Below are positions 29,244 to 37,649 of a DNA stretch of 64,000 nucleotides, in pieces. The first letter of the stretch is position 1. Every line of letters starts with the position of its first letter. A program made the translations under genes and the position numbers. The stretch is from Bryobacteraceae bacterium. GTDB lineage: Bacteria > Acidobacteriota > Terriglobia > Bryobacterales > Bryobacteraceae. The stretch spans positions 1,186,501-1,250,500 of the forward strand of contig JAWKHH010000002.1 of NCBI GenBank assembly GCA_041394945.1, read 5' to 3'. The notes under the pieces are model-generated. The model did no database searches, was not told where the DNA came from, and was given only the letters and a program-made list of their open reading frames with translations.

Positions 29244-29648
29244 ATGACCGCCCATCGCATCAACCCGATTCTCAACGTCTCCGATATTCGGGCGAGCTTC
29301 GAATGGTTCGAAAAGCTCGGCTGGAAGAAGGGCTGGGATTGGGGCGACCCGCCTACCTTCGGCGGCGTTTGCTCCGGGGCCTGCGAAATCTTTCTGTGCC
29401 AGGACGGACAGGGGAGCCGCGGGCGCGGGACGGCGAAGTCGACCTTCAATCGTCCCGAACACGAGACGGCGGATCAGGGAGTGTGGATGTCGATCTGGGT
29501 CGACGACGTCGACGCGCTGCACCGCCACTGCATCGAATCCGGCATCGAAGTGACTTGGCCCCCGACCGACATGCCGTGGGGAGTCCGGGAGTTGCATGTC
29601 CGCCATCCGGATGGCCACGTCTTCCGGATGAGTCAACGGCGCAAGTAG
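29244..29648 (+). CDS. VOC (glyoxalase/bleomycin-resistance fold) protein
   Basis: 134 residues forming one complete VOC module of two beta-alpha-beta-beta-beta units: INPILNVSDIRASFEWFEKLGW, a middle segment with CSGACEIFLCQDG, then WMSIWVDDVDALHRHCIESGI and ELHVRHPDGHVFRMSQ. Single-module VOC proteins act as dimers with metal at the interface (glyoxalases, dioxygenases, antibiotic-binding proteins). E and H residues at the usual places (the HVRHPDGHVFRM strand) allow a metal site, but the substrate is unknown. It sits between the two receptor paralogs and converges, 1 nt apart, on a small membrane-protein gene. Confidence 0.8.
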   Translation: MTAHRINPILNVSDIRASFEWFEKLGWKKGWDWGDPPTFGGVCSGACEIFLCQDGQGSRGRGTAKSTFNRPEHETADQGVWMSIWVDDVDALHRHCIESGIEVTWPPTDMPWGVRELHVRHPDGHVFRMSQRRK

Positions 29649-29649
29649 C

Positions 29650-29988
29650 CTAACGGCGCCAAGTCGCGACTCCGTAGTACGCCAGCCAGATCACCGCCGC
29701 CGGAGCGAGCGCCGGCAGGCCTTCGGCATCGAGCAGCGCTACCGCCGGCAGCGCGGATACGACAAGCGCGGTGACTGCGCGCATCAGTACACGGTGGGGC
29801 ACGATCGCCGCGCCGAGCATTCCGAGGAGAACGACAACGGCCGCGGCCAGGAGCGACAGCTTCAAGAAATCGTCGCCGCCCGCGCCGCTGCGGAATGCAT
29901 CGAACCCCCGGCCAATCAATAGAATGAGCATCAGCCCGCCAAGATAGACTCCGGCCGTTACGCCCACCAGCACTCGGAGAAGCAACAT
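29650..29988 (-). CDS. Small inner-membrane protein, unknown
   Basis: 112 residues with three to four predicted membrane helices (LLLRVLVGVTAGVYLGGLMLILLIG; LSLLAAAVVVLLGMLGAAIV; VTALVVSALPAVALL; LAPAAVIWLAYYGVATW). No family is recognised. A GATACT hexamer lies 6 nt before the ATG. It is divergent from the second receptor gene (about 100 bp between starts). Confidence 0.6.
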   Translation of the reverse strand: MLLLRVLVGVTAGVYLGGLMLILLIGRGFDAFRSGAGGDDFLKLSLLAAAVVVLLGMLGAAIVPHRVLMRAVTALVVSALPAVALLDAEGLPALAPAAVIWLAYYGVATWRR

Positions 29989-29994
29989 GCATTC

Positions 29995-30000
29995 AGTATC
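29995..30000 (-). promoter_or_regulatory. -10-like GATACT 6 nt before the small membrane-protein ATG
   Basis: Minus-strand GATACT followed by GAATGC and then ATG; no Shine-Dalgarno fits. Confidence 0.3.
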
Positions 30001-30011
30001 GCCCGGCGGCC

Positions 30012-30062
30012 TGAAATTTTTTATTCCACAGTTGCGCCAGGCCCGTATCTTGGTATATTATC
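30012..30062 (+). promoter_or_regulatory. Promoter region of receptor gene 2
   Basis: TGAAATTTTTTATTC (30012-30026) is identical to the copy before receptor 1. TTGCGC (30032-30037), 18 nt and TATTAT (30056-30061) form a sigma70-like pair. The distance from the 15-mer start to the -10 start is 44 nt in both copies. Confidence 0.65.
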
Positions 30063-30089
30063 GTCACTTAATTTGTGAAGGGGGCTACC

Positions 30090-33000
30090 ATGCGATTTCT
30101 CCTCGCCATGCTTTTTGCCGGTGCGGCTGCGTTTGCGCAACAGGGCGCCGGGACTATCACCGGCACCGTCACGGACCAACAGGACGCCGTCGTCGCGGCG
30201 GCCGCGGTTCAGATCCGGAACACGAATACCAACGCGACGTTCCGTGCGGTGACCAACGAATCCGGCGCCTTCGTGGCTCCGGGCCTTCCGGTTGGGGCAT
30301 ACGAACTCTCGGCCGAAGCCGCCGGGTTCAAACGGACCGTACTCAGCGGCATCGTGCTGCAGGTCAACCAGACCGCCAACCTCGAGATTCGGCTGGAAAT
30401 CGGCCAGGTGGCCGAGTCCGTGGAGGTCGTCGGCGAATCTCCGCTGGTCAACACTTCGAACGCCACGGTGGGCGAAGTGATCGAGAACCGCCGCGTGCGC
30501 GACCTGCCGCTCAACGGCCGCGGCGCGCTCGCGTTGACGCTGCTCACCGCGGGCGTCGTCTCCAATGCCGGGCCAACCAACTCCGGCTTCGGCGACCGCG
30601 GCATTCAGATCTCGTCGGTCTCTATCAACGGCAGCCCGAGTTCGATGAACGCGCAGATGCTCGACGGATCAAACAATATCCTTTCCTACGTGGGCGAAGT
30701 GGGCGTGCCGCCGGCCGTCGACGCCGTCGAAGAGTTCAAGGTGCAGTCGGGCTCGATGTCGGCCGAATTCGGCTTCACGGCCGGAGGCGCCATCAATCTG
30801 GTGACCAAGTCCGGCACCAACCGGATTCACGGGTCGGCCTACGAATTTCTGCGCAACGACAAATTCGATGCCCGCAACACGTTTGCCCGGACCAAGCTCC
30901 CCCTGCGCTACAACCAGTTCGGCGGCACGATCGGCGGTCCCTTCGTCAAAGACCGCACGTTCGGCTTCTTCAACTATGAGAAGTATCTGCTTCGGCGGTC
31001 GTCTCCCCGCATCGCGAGCGTGCCCATCGCCGAGTTCCGCGGCGGCGACTTCTCGCGTCTCGCCACCAATACCGGCGCGTTCGTGCCCGTCTATGACCCG
31101 GCCACCACGCGGGCAAATCCCGCCGGGTCCGGGCTTGTGCGCAGCGTATTTCCAGGCAACATCGTCCCGCGCAACCGGTTCGACCCGATCGCGCCCAAGA
31201 TCGTCGATTTCTGGCCCGCGCCCAACCGTACGCCGTCCAACGCGTTCACCTTCGCGCAGAATTTTCAGGACGCCGGTCTCCAGCGCACGGACTGGACGCA
31301 ATGGAACCTCAAGATCGATCATCGCTTCAACGACAAGAACTCGATCTTTCTCCGCTACACCTCCGCCCAGCACGCTCCCTACGCCGACTCGTTCTTCACG
31401 GATCCTGCCGCCGGATCCAACCGCAGTGACGACCAGACCAACCGCAACGCGGTCGTCAGCGACACCCACACCTTCTCGCCCACTCTCATCAACAACCTCC
31501 GCGTGGGCGTGATGCGCCAGTTGTTCACCTTCACCGCCGTCAACTTCGGCCAGGACTGGCCGCGCAAGCTGGGCCTGCCGGAGATCGTCCCCAGCGACCA
31601 GATGCCGCAGATCGATTTCGGATTCGGCGCCATCGGCGGCGGCGCGGCCGGGAAGCGTGGGTCGTTCAACTGGGATATCCAGGACATGCTCACCAAGATC
31701 GCCGGCAACCACACGCTCAAGTTCGGCTACAACCACCGCATTCTGCAAGGCGGAAATCTCCAAGGCTCTGCGCTGTCGGGTTCGTACTCGTTTTCCGGAC
31801 TCACTACCAATCCGCAACGCACCGCCGGCACCGGCAGCAACATGGCTCAGTTCCTGATGGGCGAAGTCTCGAGCGCCGCGATTGACCGCATCCTTGGAAA
31901 TTCATTCCATGGATTGGCGATCAGCTCCTTCGTGCAGGACGACTGGCGCGTCTCCCGCCGCCTCACCCTGAACCTCGGCCTCCGTTGGGACTGGCAGCAG
32001 AAGCCCTACGAGCGGCACGACGGGCACATCAATTTCGACTATCTCGCGACGAGCCCCATCAGCGGTTTCCAAGGCGAGACCGTATACGCGGGCGTGGACG
32101 GGCAGCCGCGGTCCTTCATGAAGGAGGACTACAACGATTTCGGCCCCCGGCTGGGCTTCGCGTTCGACGCGTTCGGCACCGGCAAGACCGTCTTCCGCGG
32201 CGGATACGGCATCTACTATCCTTCGATCTTCTATCGGGCGTTCACTGGCAACGTGCAGTTGTTCTCCTCGACGCGGACCAACTACGTCGCGCAGGGGCCT
32301 GGTCAGCGATCGTTCCTGTTCAAGGACGGTTTGCCATCGGCGCCGCTCGGGTCGCCGGGCGCGGCGGCAGGTCCGGACGCGCTGCTCGGTCAATCCGTTT
32401 CCACTCGCGAGTCGGACCCCACCACCCCCCGGACGCAGCAGTGGAATCTGTCGTTGCAGCAGCAGGTGGGCGAATGGCTGTTCGACGCCACCTACGCCGC
32501 CAACAAGGGCAACCACTTCCTGGCGTCCGGCTACAACCTGAACCAGCTCTCTCCCGATCTCCGCCGTCAACTCGGCCAATCGCTCTTCGAGCCCGTTCCC
32601 AATCCGCTACGCGGACTCGTCCCCGGCGGCCTCGGCGCCGCCACCGTTACACGCGAGCGATCCATGCTGCCGTTCCCCCACTACAACGGCGTCTCCATCT
32701 CCAATCCCCGCTACGGCAACTACCTGTCGCACCAGTTGCAGATCAACGTGAAGCGCCGAATGACCAACGGTTTTCTCATTCACCTTGCCTACACGGCCGG
32801 CAAGAAGATCAGCGACTCTGTGGCGGTGCCAGTGGACTTCGGGGCCGTGGAACAAACCAATGAGAACGGCTTCCAGGACAATCTGTTCAACCGCCAGTTG
32901 AACCGAAGCGTCGACCCAACCGACGTCAGCCAGCGCGGCGTGGTGAGCCTGCTTTACGAGCTGCCTTTTGGCCGCGGCAAGACCTTCGCTCCGGATTCGG

Positions 33001-33473
33001 CCGTGCTCGACAAGATCGTGGGCGGCTGGCAGATCAACACCATCGGCGTGATGCAAACAGGCATTCCGCTGACTGTCCGCGGAGCCTCCAATTTCCAAGC
33101 CGACCGCCCCAACTCCACTGGCGTTTCCGCGAAGCTCGACAATCCCACCCGCGAGCGCTGGTTCAACACCGATGCCTTCGTCAATCCGCCCGACTTCACC
33201 TACGGCAACGTCGGCCGCACCATTCCCGATGTCCGCCATCCGGGCACGGTCAATTGGGATCTGTCTCTGATCAAGGATACGCATATCGGCGAACTGGCCA
33301 ACGTCCAGTTCCGCGCCGAGGCGTTCAACTTCATGAACATCACGAATCTGGGCCTGGTCAACGACAGTTTCTCCGCTGGCCCGGACGGACGAAACCGGAG
33401 TGCGACGTTCGGCACCATCAACTCCGCCCGGGATGCGCGCGTGATCCAGTTTGGACTGAAAGTGATCTTTTGA
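30090..33473 (+). CDS. Oar-like TonB-dependent receptor with carboxypeptidase-regulatory domain (paralog 2)
   Basis: 1127 residues from the ATG at 30090, preceded by AAGGGGG at 30078-30084; the GTG at 30075 lies before that site. The domain order is the same as in paralog 1: signal (MRFLLAMLFAGAAAFA), regulatory domain, plug, barrel ending GLKVIF. By eye about nine residues in ten match paralog 1. The stretch from VESVEVVGESPLV through the plug is almost identical in protein, while many third codon positions differ in the DNA. Signal peptides and the ends of some loops are the most diverged. The ligand is unknown. Confidence 0.92.
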   Translation: MRFLLAMLFAGAAAFAQQGAGTITGTVTDQQDAVVAAAAVQIRNTNTNATFRAVTNESGAFVAPGLPVGAYELSAEAAGFKRTVLSGIVLQVNQTANLEIRLEIGQVAESVEVVGESPLVNTSNATVGEVIENRRVRDLPLNGRGALALTLLTAGVVSNAGPTNSGFGDRGIQISSVSINGSPSSMNAQMLDGSNNILSYVGEVGVPPAVDAVEEFKVQSGSMSAEFGFTAGGAINLVTKSGTNRIHGSAYEFLRNDKFDARNTFARTKLPLRYNQFGGTIGGPFVKDRTFGFFNYEKYLLRRSSPRIASVPIAEFRGGDFSRLATNTGAFVPVYDPATTRANPAGSGLVRSVFPGNIVPRNRFDPIAPKIVDFWPAPNRTPSNAFTFAQNFQDAGLQRTDWTQWNLKIDHRFNDKNSIFLRYTSAQHAPYADSFFTDPAAGSNRSDDQTNRNAVVSDTHTFSPTLINNLRVGVMRQLFTFTAVNFGQDWPRKLGLPEIVPSDQMPQIDFGFGAIGGGAAGKRGSFNWDIQDMLTKIAGNHTLKFGYNHRILQGGNLQGSALSGSYSFSGLTTNPQRTAGTGSNMAQFLMGEVSSAAIDRILGNSFHGLAISSFVQDDWRVSRRLTLNLGLRWDWQQKPYERHDGHINFDYLATSPISGFQGETVYAGVDGQPRSFMKEDYNDFGPRLGFAFDAFGTGKTVFRGGYGIYYPSIFYRAFTGNVQLFSSTRTNYVAQGPGQRSFLFKDGLPSAPLGSPGAAAGPDALLGQSVSTRESDPTTPRTQQWNLSLQQQVGEWLFDATYAANKGNHFLASGYNLNQLSPDLRRQLGQSLFEPVPNPLRGLVPGGLGAATVTRERSMLPFPHYNGVSISNPRYGNYLSHQLQINVKRRMTNGFLIHLAYTAGKKISDSVAVPVDFGAVEQTNENGFQDNLFNRQLNRSVDPTDVSQRGVVSLLYELPFGRGKTFAPDSAVLDKIVGGWQINTIGVMQTGIPLTVRGASNFQADRPNSTGVSAKLDNPTRERWFNTDAFVNPPDFTYGNVGRTIPDVRHPGTVNWDLSLIKDTHIGELANVQFRAEAFNFMNITNLGLVNDSFSAGPDGRNRSATFGTINSARDARVIQFGLKVIF

Positions 33474-33655
33474 GAACACGCGCAAAACGGACTCGCCCCG
33501 GCTCTGGACACACGGCGGGTTTCCGGCCGTTTGGGGTCGCGCCGGAGCGGCCGTTGCGCTTTGAGGAACGGCGATTTGCTTCCCGTCTGCAGCCGCGCCG
33601 GCGGGGTCATTGCGCTTCCAACTGCTAGGATGGGAGCGTCCCCCTTCGCCCCGGC

Positions 33656-34276
33656 ATGACTCGCGCTCTTATCTTCGACCTCGGGAACGTTATTGTTCCG
33701 TTCGACTTCAATCACGCTTATGACCGCATCGAACCGGCCTCCGGTCTCGGGCGTGAAGAGATTCGCCGCCGCATCACCGAGCGCGACCTGCCGCGGCGGC
33801 TCGAGTCCGGTAAGATTGCTGAGGACGACTTCATCGCCGAGATCAACGAGACGCTCGGGACCGAGTTCGGCTACGACGAGTTCCGCGATATCTGGGTGTC
33901 GATCTTTTTCCGCCGGACGCTCATCCCCGAGGCCTTCTTTGTGGCGGCTCGCGAGCGGTATCCGCTCATTCTCCTTTCGAACACGAACTCGCTTCACTTC
34001 GATTGGGTGGCTGAGCAGTTTCCCCTGCTGAACCATTTTCACGGCTGGACGCTATCTCATCGTGTGGGCGCGCAGAAGCCCGATCCGAGGATCTACGCAG
34101 ACGCCGTCGCCCGGGCCGGCTGCGCGCCCGAGGAGTGCTTCTTTACCGACGACATTCCGGACTACGTGGAAGGCGCGCGGCGTTTCGGCCTTGATGCGGA
34201 ACAGTTCACCGGCTTCGGCCCGTTGCGCGAACACCTCGCCGCCCGGGGCATCGACATCCCCTATGACGGCCGATGA
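33656..34276 (+). CDS. HAD-superfamily hydrolase (HAD-IA, YihX-like)
   Basis: 206 residues. Motif I is FDLGNVIV with nucleophile D8 and Gly at the +2 position, as in the YihX/dehalogenase-like subgroup; motif II LLSNTN, motif III KPDPRIY, motif IV FFTDDIPDYVEGA. An alpha-helical cap (about 20-85) sits after motif I. Such enzymes are mostly small-molecule phosphatases (YihX dephosphorylates glucose-1-phosphate); the substrate here is unknown. The extended -10 TGCTAGGAT lies at 33623-33631, 24 nt before the ATG. The 3' end overlaps the YjbR gene by 14 nt, so the two are likely co-translated. Confidence 0.85.
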   Translation: MTRALIFDLGNVIVPFDFNHAYDRIEPASGLGREEIRRRITERDLPRRLESGKIAEDDFIAEINETLGTEFGYDEFRDIWVSIFFRRTLIPEAFFVAARERYPLILLSNTNSLHFDWVAEQFPLLNHFHGWTLSHRVGAQKPDPRIYADAVARAGCAPEECFFTDDIPDYVEGARRFGLDAEQFTGFGPLREHLAARGIDIPYDGR

Positions 34277-34628
34277 CTTCCGCCGTCTCGCGCTGAGCCT
34301 CGAAGGCGCTGAGGAGGGCTCCCACATGGGCGCGGTGGATTTCCGTGTCGGCGGACGGATCTTCGCGACGCTCGCATCGGTGAGGCAGGGCTACGGAAAT
34401 CTGATGCTGACGCCTGAGATCCAGGCGGAATTTGTTGAAGGCCGTCCGGATTTGTTCCTCCCGGTGGCGGGCGCATGGGGCCGGTCCGGGGCGACGCATT
34501 TGCGGTTGGCCGACTCGACGGAGGATGTCATGGAAGGCGCGATACGCTCGGCGTGGCGCTTGCGGGTGGCGAAGAACCGGACAGGGAAGACGTCAGCGAA
34601 GCGTGCCGCGGTGAAGCGCCGCGTGTAG
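34263..34628 (+). CDS. YjbR/MmcQ-type protein
   Basis: 121 residues from the ATG at 34263, overlapping the HAD gene by 14 nt; the upstream open frame is out of frame with HAD and not used. The sequence shows the YjbR pattern: FRRLALSLEGAEEGSHMGAVDFRV, GRIFATLA, LMLTPEIQAEF and WGRSGATHLRLADS, with a basic C-terminal tail (KRAAVKRRV). The family has a double-wing DNA-binding-like fold and an undefined role. Confidence 0.82.
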   Translation: MTADDFRRLALSLEGAEEGSHMGAVDFRVGGRIFATLASVRQGYGNLMLTPEIQAEFVEGRPDLFLPVAGAWGRSGATHLRLADSTEDVMEGAIRSAWRLRVAKNRTGKTSAKRAAVKRRV

Positions 34629-34797
34629 GTCAACCGATTCGATCTGCATTTGCAGGCCATCTGCAGCGTGTGCGAGGCCTGCCAAAGCTGTGGTAGCCGG
34701 CGGCTTCGCCTGTGATGCCCCGGGAACGCGTCGACTGCGTCGCAGGAGAAGGCGAACAATCCCAGGCACCCAAGGTCGGCGGCGGCAGGCGAAACGG

Positions 34798-35478
34798 TCA
34801 GTGAAAGCATTGCGCGACAATCTCCATTTCAAGTGCGAGCGCCTCCGTCCGCCGGTCCAGAGACGAACGGAGAACGTAGGCAAACACGCCGATTGCCAGT
34901 CCCGTGGCGGCTGGCAGCAACGCTTCGGCAAGACTGTTGGTTAGGGATGCGAATATCGACTGCCTGCTTCCCGTTGTCCCGCCGAACGACCAAATGACGC
35001 CGAACACCGTCCCCAGCAGCCCTATGAGCGGCGCCGTCATGATCACGTCGCGCAGGTGCCGGTACCGGTGCGCCAGGCGCGTCTGCTCGATCCGCAGCGC
35101 GCGCATCGCGGCCAGACCCGCGGAGGCTTCCAACGTCTTCTTCGGCAGTACCGGGGCATCCGCCTCGGCCGCAGGGAGGATTTCTCCTTCGAGCGATTCC
35201 GCACCCGCGGTCAGTAGCCCACGCCCGATCATCGCCATCGCTCCGGTGGCGACGCCCAGCGCGACCGGTATGAAGATCTCCGAAGGCATGACGTAGGTGG
35301 CATCCGCACCGGAAGTGCGGGCCTGCATGCCGGTCAGCATCGCCGCTAACCGCTCGACCCCGCCCACCGTCCCTAACGCGAGAGCCGATTCCGCCACCGC
35401 GTCAAGATGCCGGAGTCCATGCCGCAGGCGGAGACGCTCCGAAGCGACGGCCCGATTCATCGCGTCCGTTGGGATCAT
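34798..35478 (-). CDS. MotA/TolQ/ExbB-type proton-channel protein (orphan)
   Basis: 226 residues. A first membrane helix (IFIPVALGVATGAMAMIG, about 70-90), a cytoplasmic linker with LEASAGLAAMRALRIEQTRLAHRYRHLRD, then MTAPLIGLLGTVFGVIWSF (about 148-166), the hallmark TolQ/ExbB/MotA segment, and a last helix AEALLPAATGLAIGVFAYVL. It has only three membrane segments. The expected partner (ExbD/TolR) is not adjacent. It lies 40 nt downstream of the patatin gene on the same strand. It could energise outer-membrane transport such as the nearby receptors, but this is inference. Confidence 0.75.
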   Translation of the reverse strand: MIPTDAMNRAVASERLRLRHGLRHLDAVAESALALGTVGGVERLAAMLTGMQARTSGADATYVMPSEIFIPVALGVATGAMAMIGRGLLTAGAESLEGEILPAAEADAPVLPKKTLEASAGLAAMRALRIEQTRLAHRYRHLRDVIMTAPLIGLLGTVFGVIWSFGGTTGSRQSIFASLTNSLAEALLPAATGLAIGVFAYVLRSSLDRRTEALALEMEIVAQCFH

Positions 35479-35518
35479 GACCGCTCAGACACCGCCCCAG
35501 TCCGATTTGTTCCCGGGC

Positions 35519-37591
35519 CTATGGCGGCGTCGCACCCGCGAGAAACTCAGCGACAGCCTTGATCGTTTCCGGACCGCGATTGTGCGTCCACACTTCGCCG
35601 ATCCGGGCCTTCTCCTCCCGCGTGAGGTACCACGATGTCGGTGTATCTTCGTATGGAAAGTCCACCCGCACGCTCTGGAGGGAGCCGGCGCGCAGCCGGA
35701 TGCTCTCTTTGAGCAACGCGACTTCCACTTCGTTGCGGGAACGCATCGCTGCGCCCCAGACGTGCAACAGCCCCAGCGGCGGCGCCAGGAGTTGGTAGAA
35801 CCAGCCACGATCGGTGCGGCCGACTTCGCGGTCGCCGAACGGGCCAACTTCGATCTGAACCAGCATCACACGTTTGCCGCGCACGTCCGGCAGTCCCTCG
35901 CGTACGAAGTCAACTACGCTCGCGATGCCGTAGTTGTCGTAGTAGCCGCCGTCGATGACGTGACCGCACTCGGCGTCGCCGCAGGGCGCCGCGGCCCGGC
36001 TCGCCGGAGAGACGTAGGGGAACGCGGCCGATAACCGCGCGGCGGTGGCGGCGTGGATATCGCGTTCCGGCACTGAGGTCGCGAACTCACGTCGGCCCAC
36101 GAGAGGCTGCCGCAGGTGGAAGGTCGAAAGCAGGTATCGGGCCCCGGTCTCGGCGATCGTCGCATTGAACACCACGGCCGGACGCGCCCCGCGCCTGGCA
36201 TCTTCGGCCCATTTCCCGAGCGTCGCATCGGCGAGCGATTCCATTCCCCGATAGCGCACCCAGGCTCTCGAGAGCGCCCACGCGCGGTCCACTTCCTGCG
36301 AGAAGACCGGTATCCATGAACGGAAGAAGTCCGGGAACGCGAAGCCCCAAGCTGCGTAGTCGAGGCTCGCCGCGGACGCCAGCCGGAACAAGGGGTCGCC
36401 GTCAGCGGACCCGAGTACCGCAGTGCTCAACTCCCGGTGAGGGATGTCGCCATCGCGATAGGCAGCCACGCAATACATCAGGCCCACGCTGCCTCCGGAG
36501 ACGCCGCTGACCAGGCGCACGTGTTTCGCGAACCGTTCGGGGAAGGCTCTTACGAGACCCTCGAACACAGTGGCGGTCCACGCGGCGGCCTGGATGCCTC
36601 CACCGCTTGCCGCTACGATGATGATCGTGTTCGGGTCGACGCCAGCCTTCGGAGCTTCCAGCAGTTCTCGCGCGGCGGCAGGGGCGAAGCCGGGCGGCGA
36701 CACCGGAAAGACGTGGTCTGATTTCTCAAAAAAATAACCGCAGAGCCCCAGCAGAATCGCGATTGGCAGCAGCACGGGAAGTCTGCGTGCATCCAGCATG
36801 AAGGTGGCTCCGGCCAGAACCCAGCAGGCGATCAACACCAGAAAGATCACCCAAGCGAGCGTGGGCACCGTGCGTGCGGACTCCGCTTCCACCACGCTGA
36901 TGGTGGCGCCACCGGCAATCGCCCGGTAGCGGATCCACCCGAAGGCGAAGTACACCAGTAGCGACGCTGCGCCCAGAGCGGCGGCAATCACATGCGCCGG
37001 ATAGAGCACGTCGGTCGCCGGGTTGATGTAGCCGTTGGGATCGTTGCGAAATAGAGTCGCCAGCCAGGTTTCGGCGTGCCAGGCTTGCGCCAAACGAAAC
37101 GGGGCCCACACCGCCGCCACGAAGGCCGCCGCCGCGATCGCGAGTTCGAGGATCGCTTGTCCGCCCCAGCCGCCGGCGGGTTTCACGCGGACAATGTAGT
37201 GGGCGGCCCCGAGAAAGTACATTGCGCCGAGGGCGGTAGAAAGCAGCGAGAGCCGGACCGGCCACTGGATGATTTCCCTTGCCCAGAAACTCCAGAGCCG
37301 GGGCGTGCCGGCGAAGCGTTCCGCGCCGAGGGTGACGATCATGTCGGTCACCATCAGCAGGCTGGCCGCCGTTGTCAGCGCCACGAACGCCACCTGCCAC
37401 AGGTCCCATCGACCCAGTTCGAACATGCCGTGCCCGAACGCTCGCAACGGGCCCTTCGTCGCCAGATAGGGAAAGGCAACGAACATGGCGCCGCACAGCA
37501 GCGGGACGCGTAATTGATAGGCGCGCGGAAAGAGAAGATAGAGCGCGCCGAACGCGAACGTGAAGCCGAGTAAGTACTTGACGAGAGTCAT
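35519..37591 (-). CDS. Membrane-anchored patatin-like phospholipase
   Basis: 690 residues. About eight hydrophobic segments fill the first 290 residues (YLLGFTFAFGALYLLF at the start). A patatin domain follows (about 315-690): oxyanion loop ASGGGIQAAAWTA, nucleophile elbow SGVSGGSVG (serine near 362) and catalytic aspartate in VIDGGYYDNYG (near 545). The Ser-Asp dyad is intact, so lipid acyl hydrolase activity is likely. The GGAGGG before the ATG is a good ribosome-binding site. It is upstream of the ExbB-like gene. The membrane half has no clear known equivalent; it may tether the lipase to the inner membrane. Confidence 0.85.
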   Translation of the reverse strand: MTLVKYLLGFTFAFGALYLLFPRAYQLRVPLLCGAMFVAFPYLATKGPLRAFGHGMFELGRWDLWQVAFVALTTAASLLMVTDMIVTLGAERFAGTPRLWSFWAREIIQWPVRLSLLSTALGAMYFLGAAHYIVRVKPAGGWGGQAILELAIAAAAFVAAVWAPFRLAQAWHAETWLATLFRNDPNGYINPATDVLYPAHVIAAALGAASLLVYFAFGWIRYRAIAGGATISVVEAESARTVPTLAWVIFLVLIACWVLAGATFMLDARRLPVLLPIAILLGLCGYFFEKSDHVFPVSPPGFAPAAARELLEAPKAGVDPNTIIIVAASGGGIQAAAWTATVFEGLVRAFPERFAKHVRLVSGVSGGSVGLMYCVAAYRDGDIPHRELSTAVLGSADGDPLFRLASAASLDYAAWGFAFPDFFRSWIPVFSQEVDRAWALSRAWVRYRGMESLADATLGKWAEDARRGARPAVVFNATIAETGARYLLSTFHLRQPLVGRREFATSVPERDIHAATAARLSAAFPYVSPASRAAAPCGDAECGHVIDGGYYDNYGIASVVDFVREGLPDVRGKRVMLVQIEVGPFGDREVGRTDRGWFYQLLAPPLGLLHVWGAAMRSRNEVEVALLKESIRLRAGSLQSVRVDFPYEDTPTSWYLTREEKARIGEVWTHNRGPETIKAVAEFLAGATPP

Positions 37592-37649
37592 CGCGGCCCT
37601 CCGTTCCCTGCTTCGGCCCCGAGTCGACGCTCGGGCCGCGGACGGCGGG

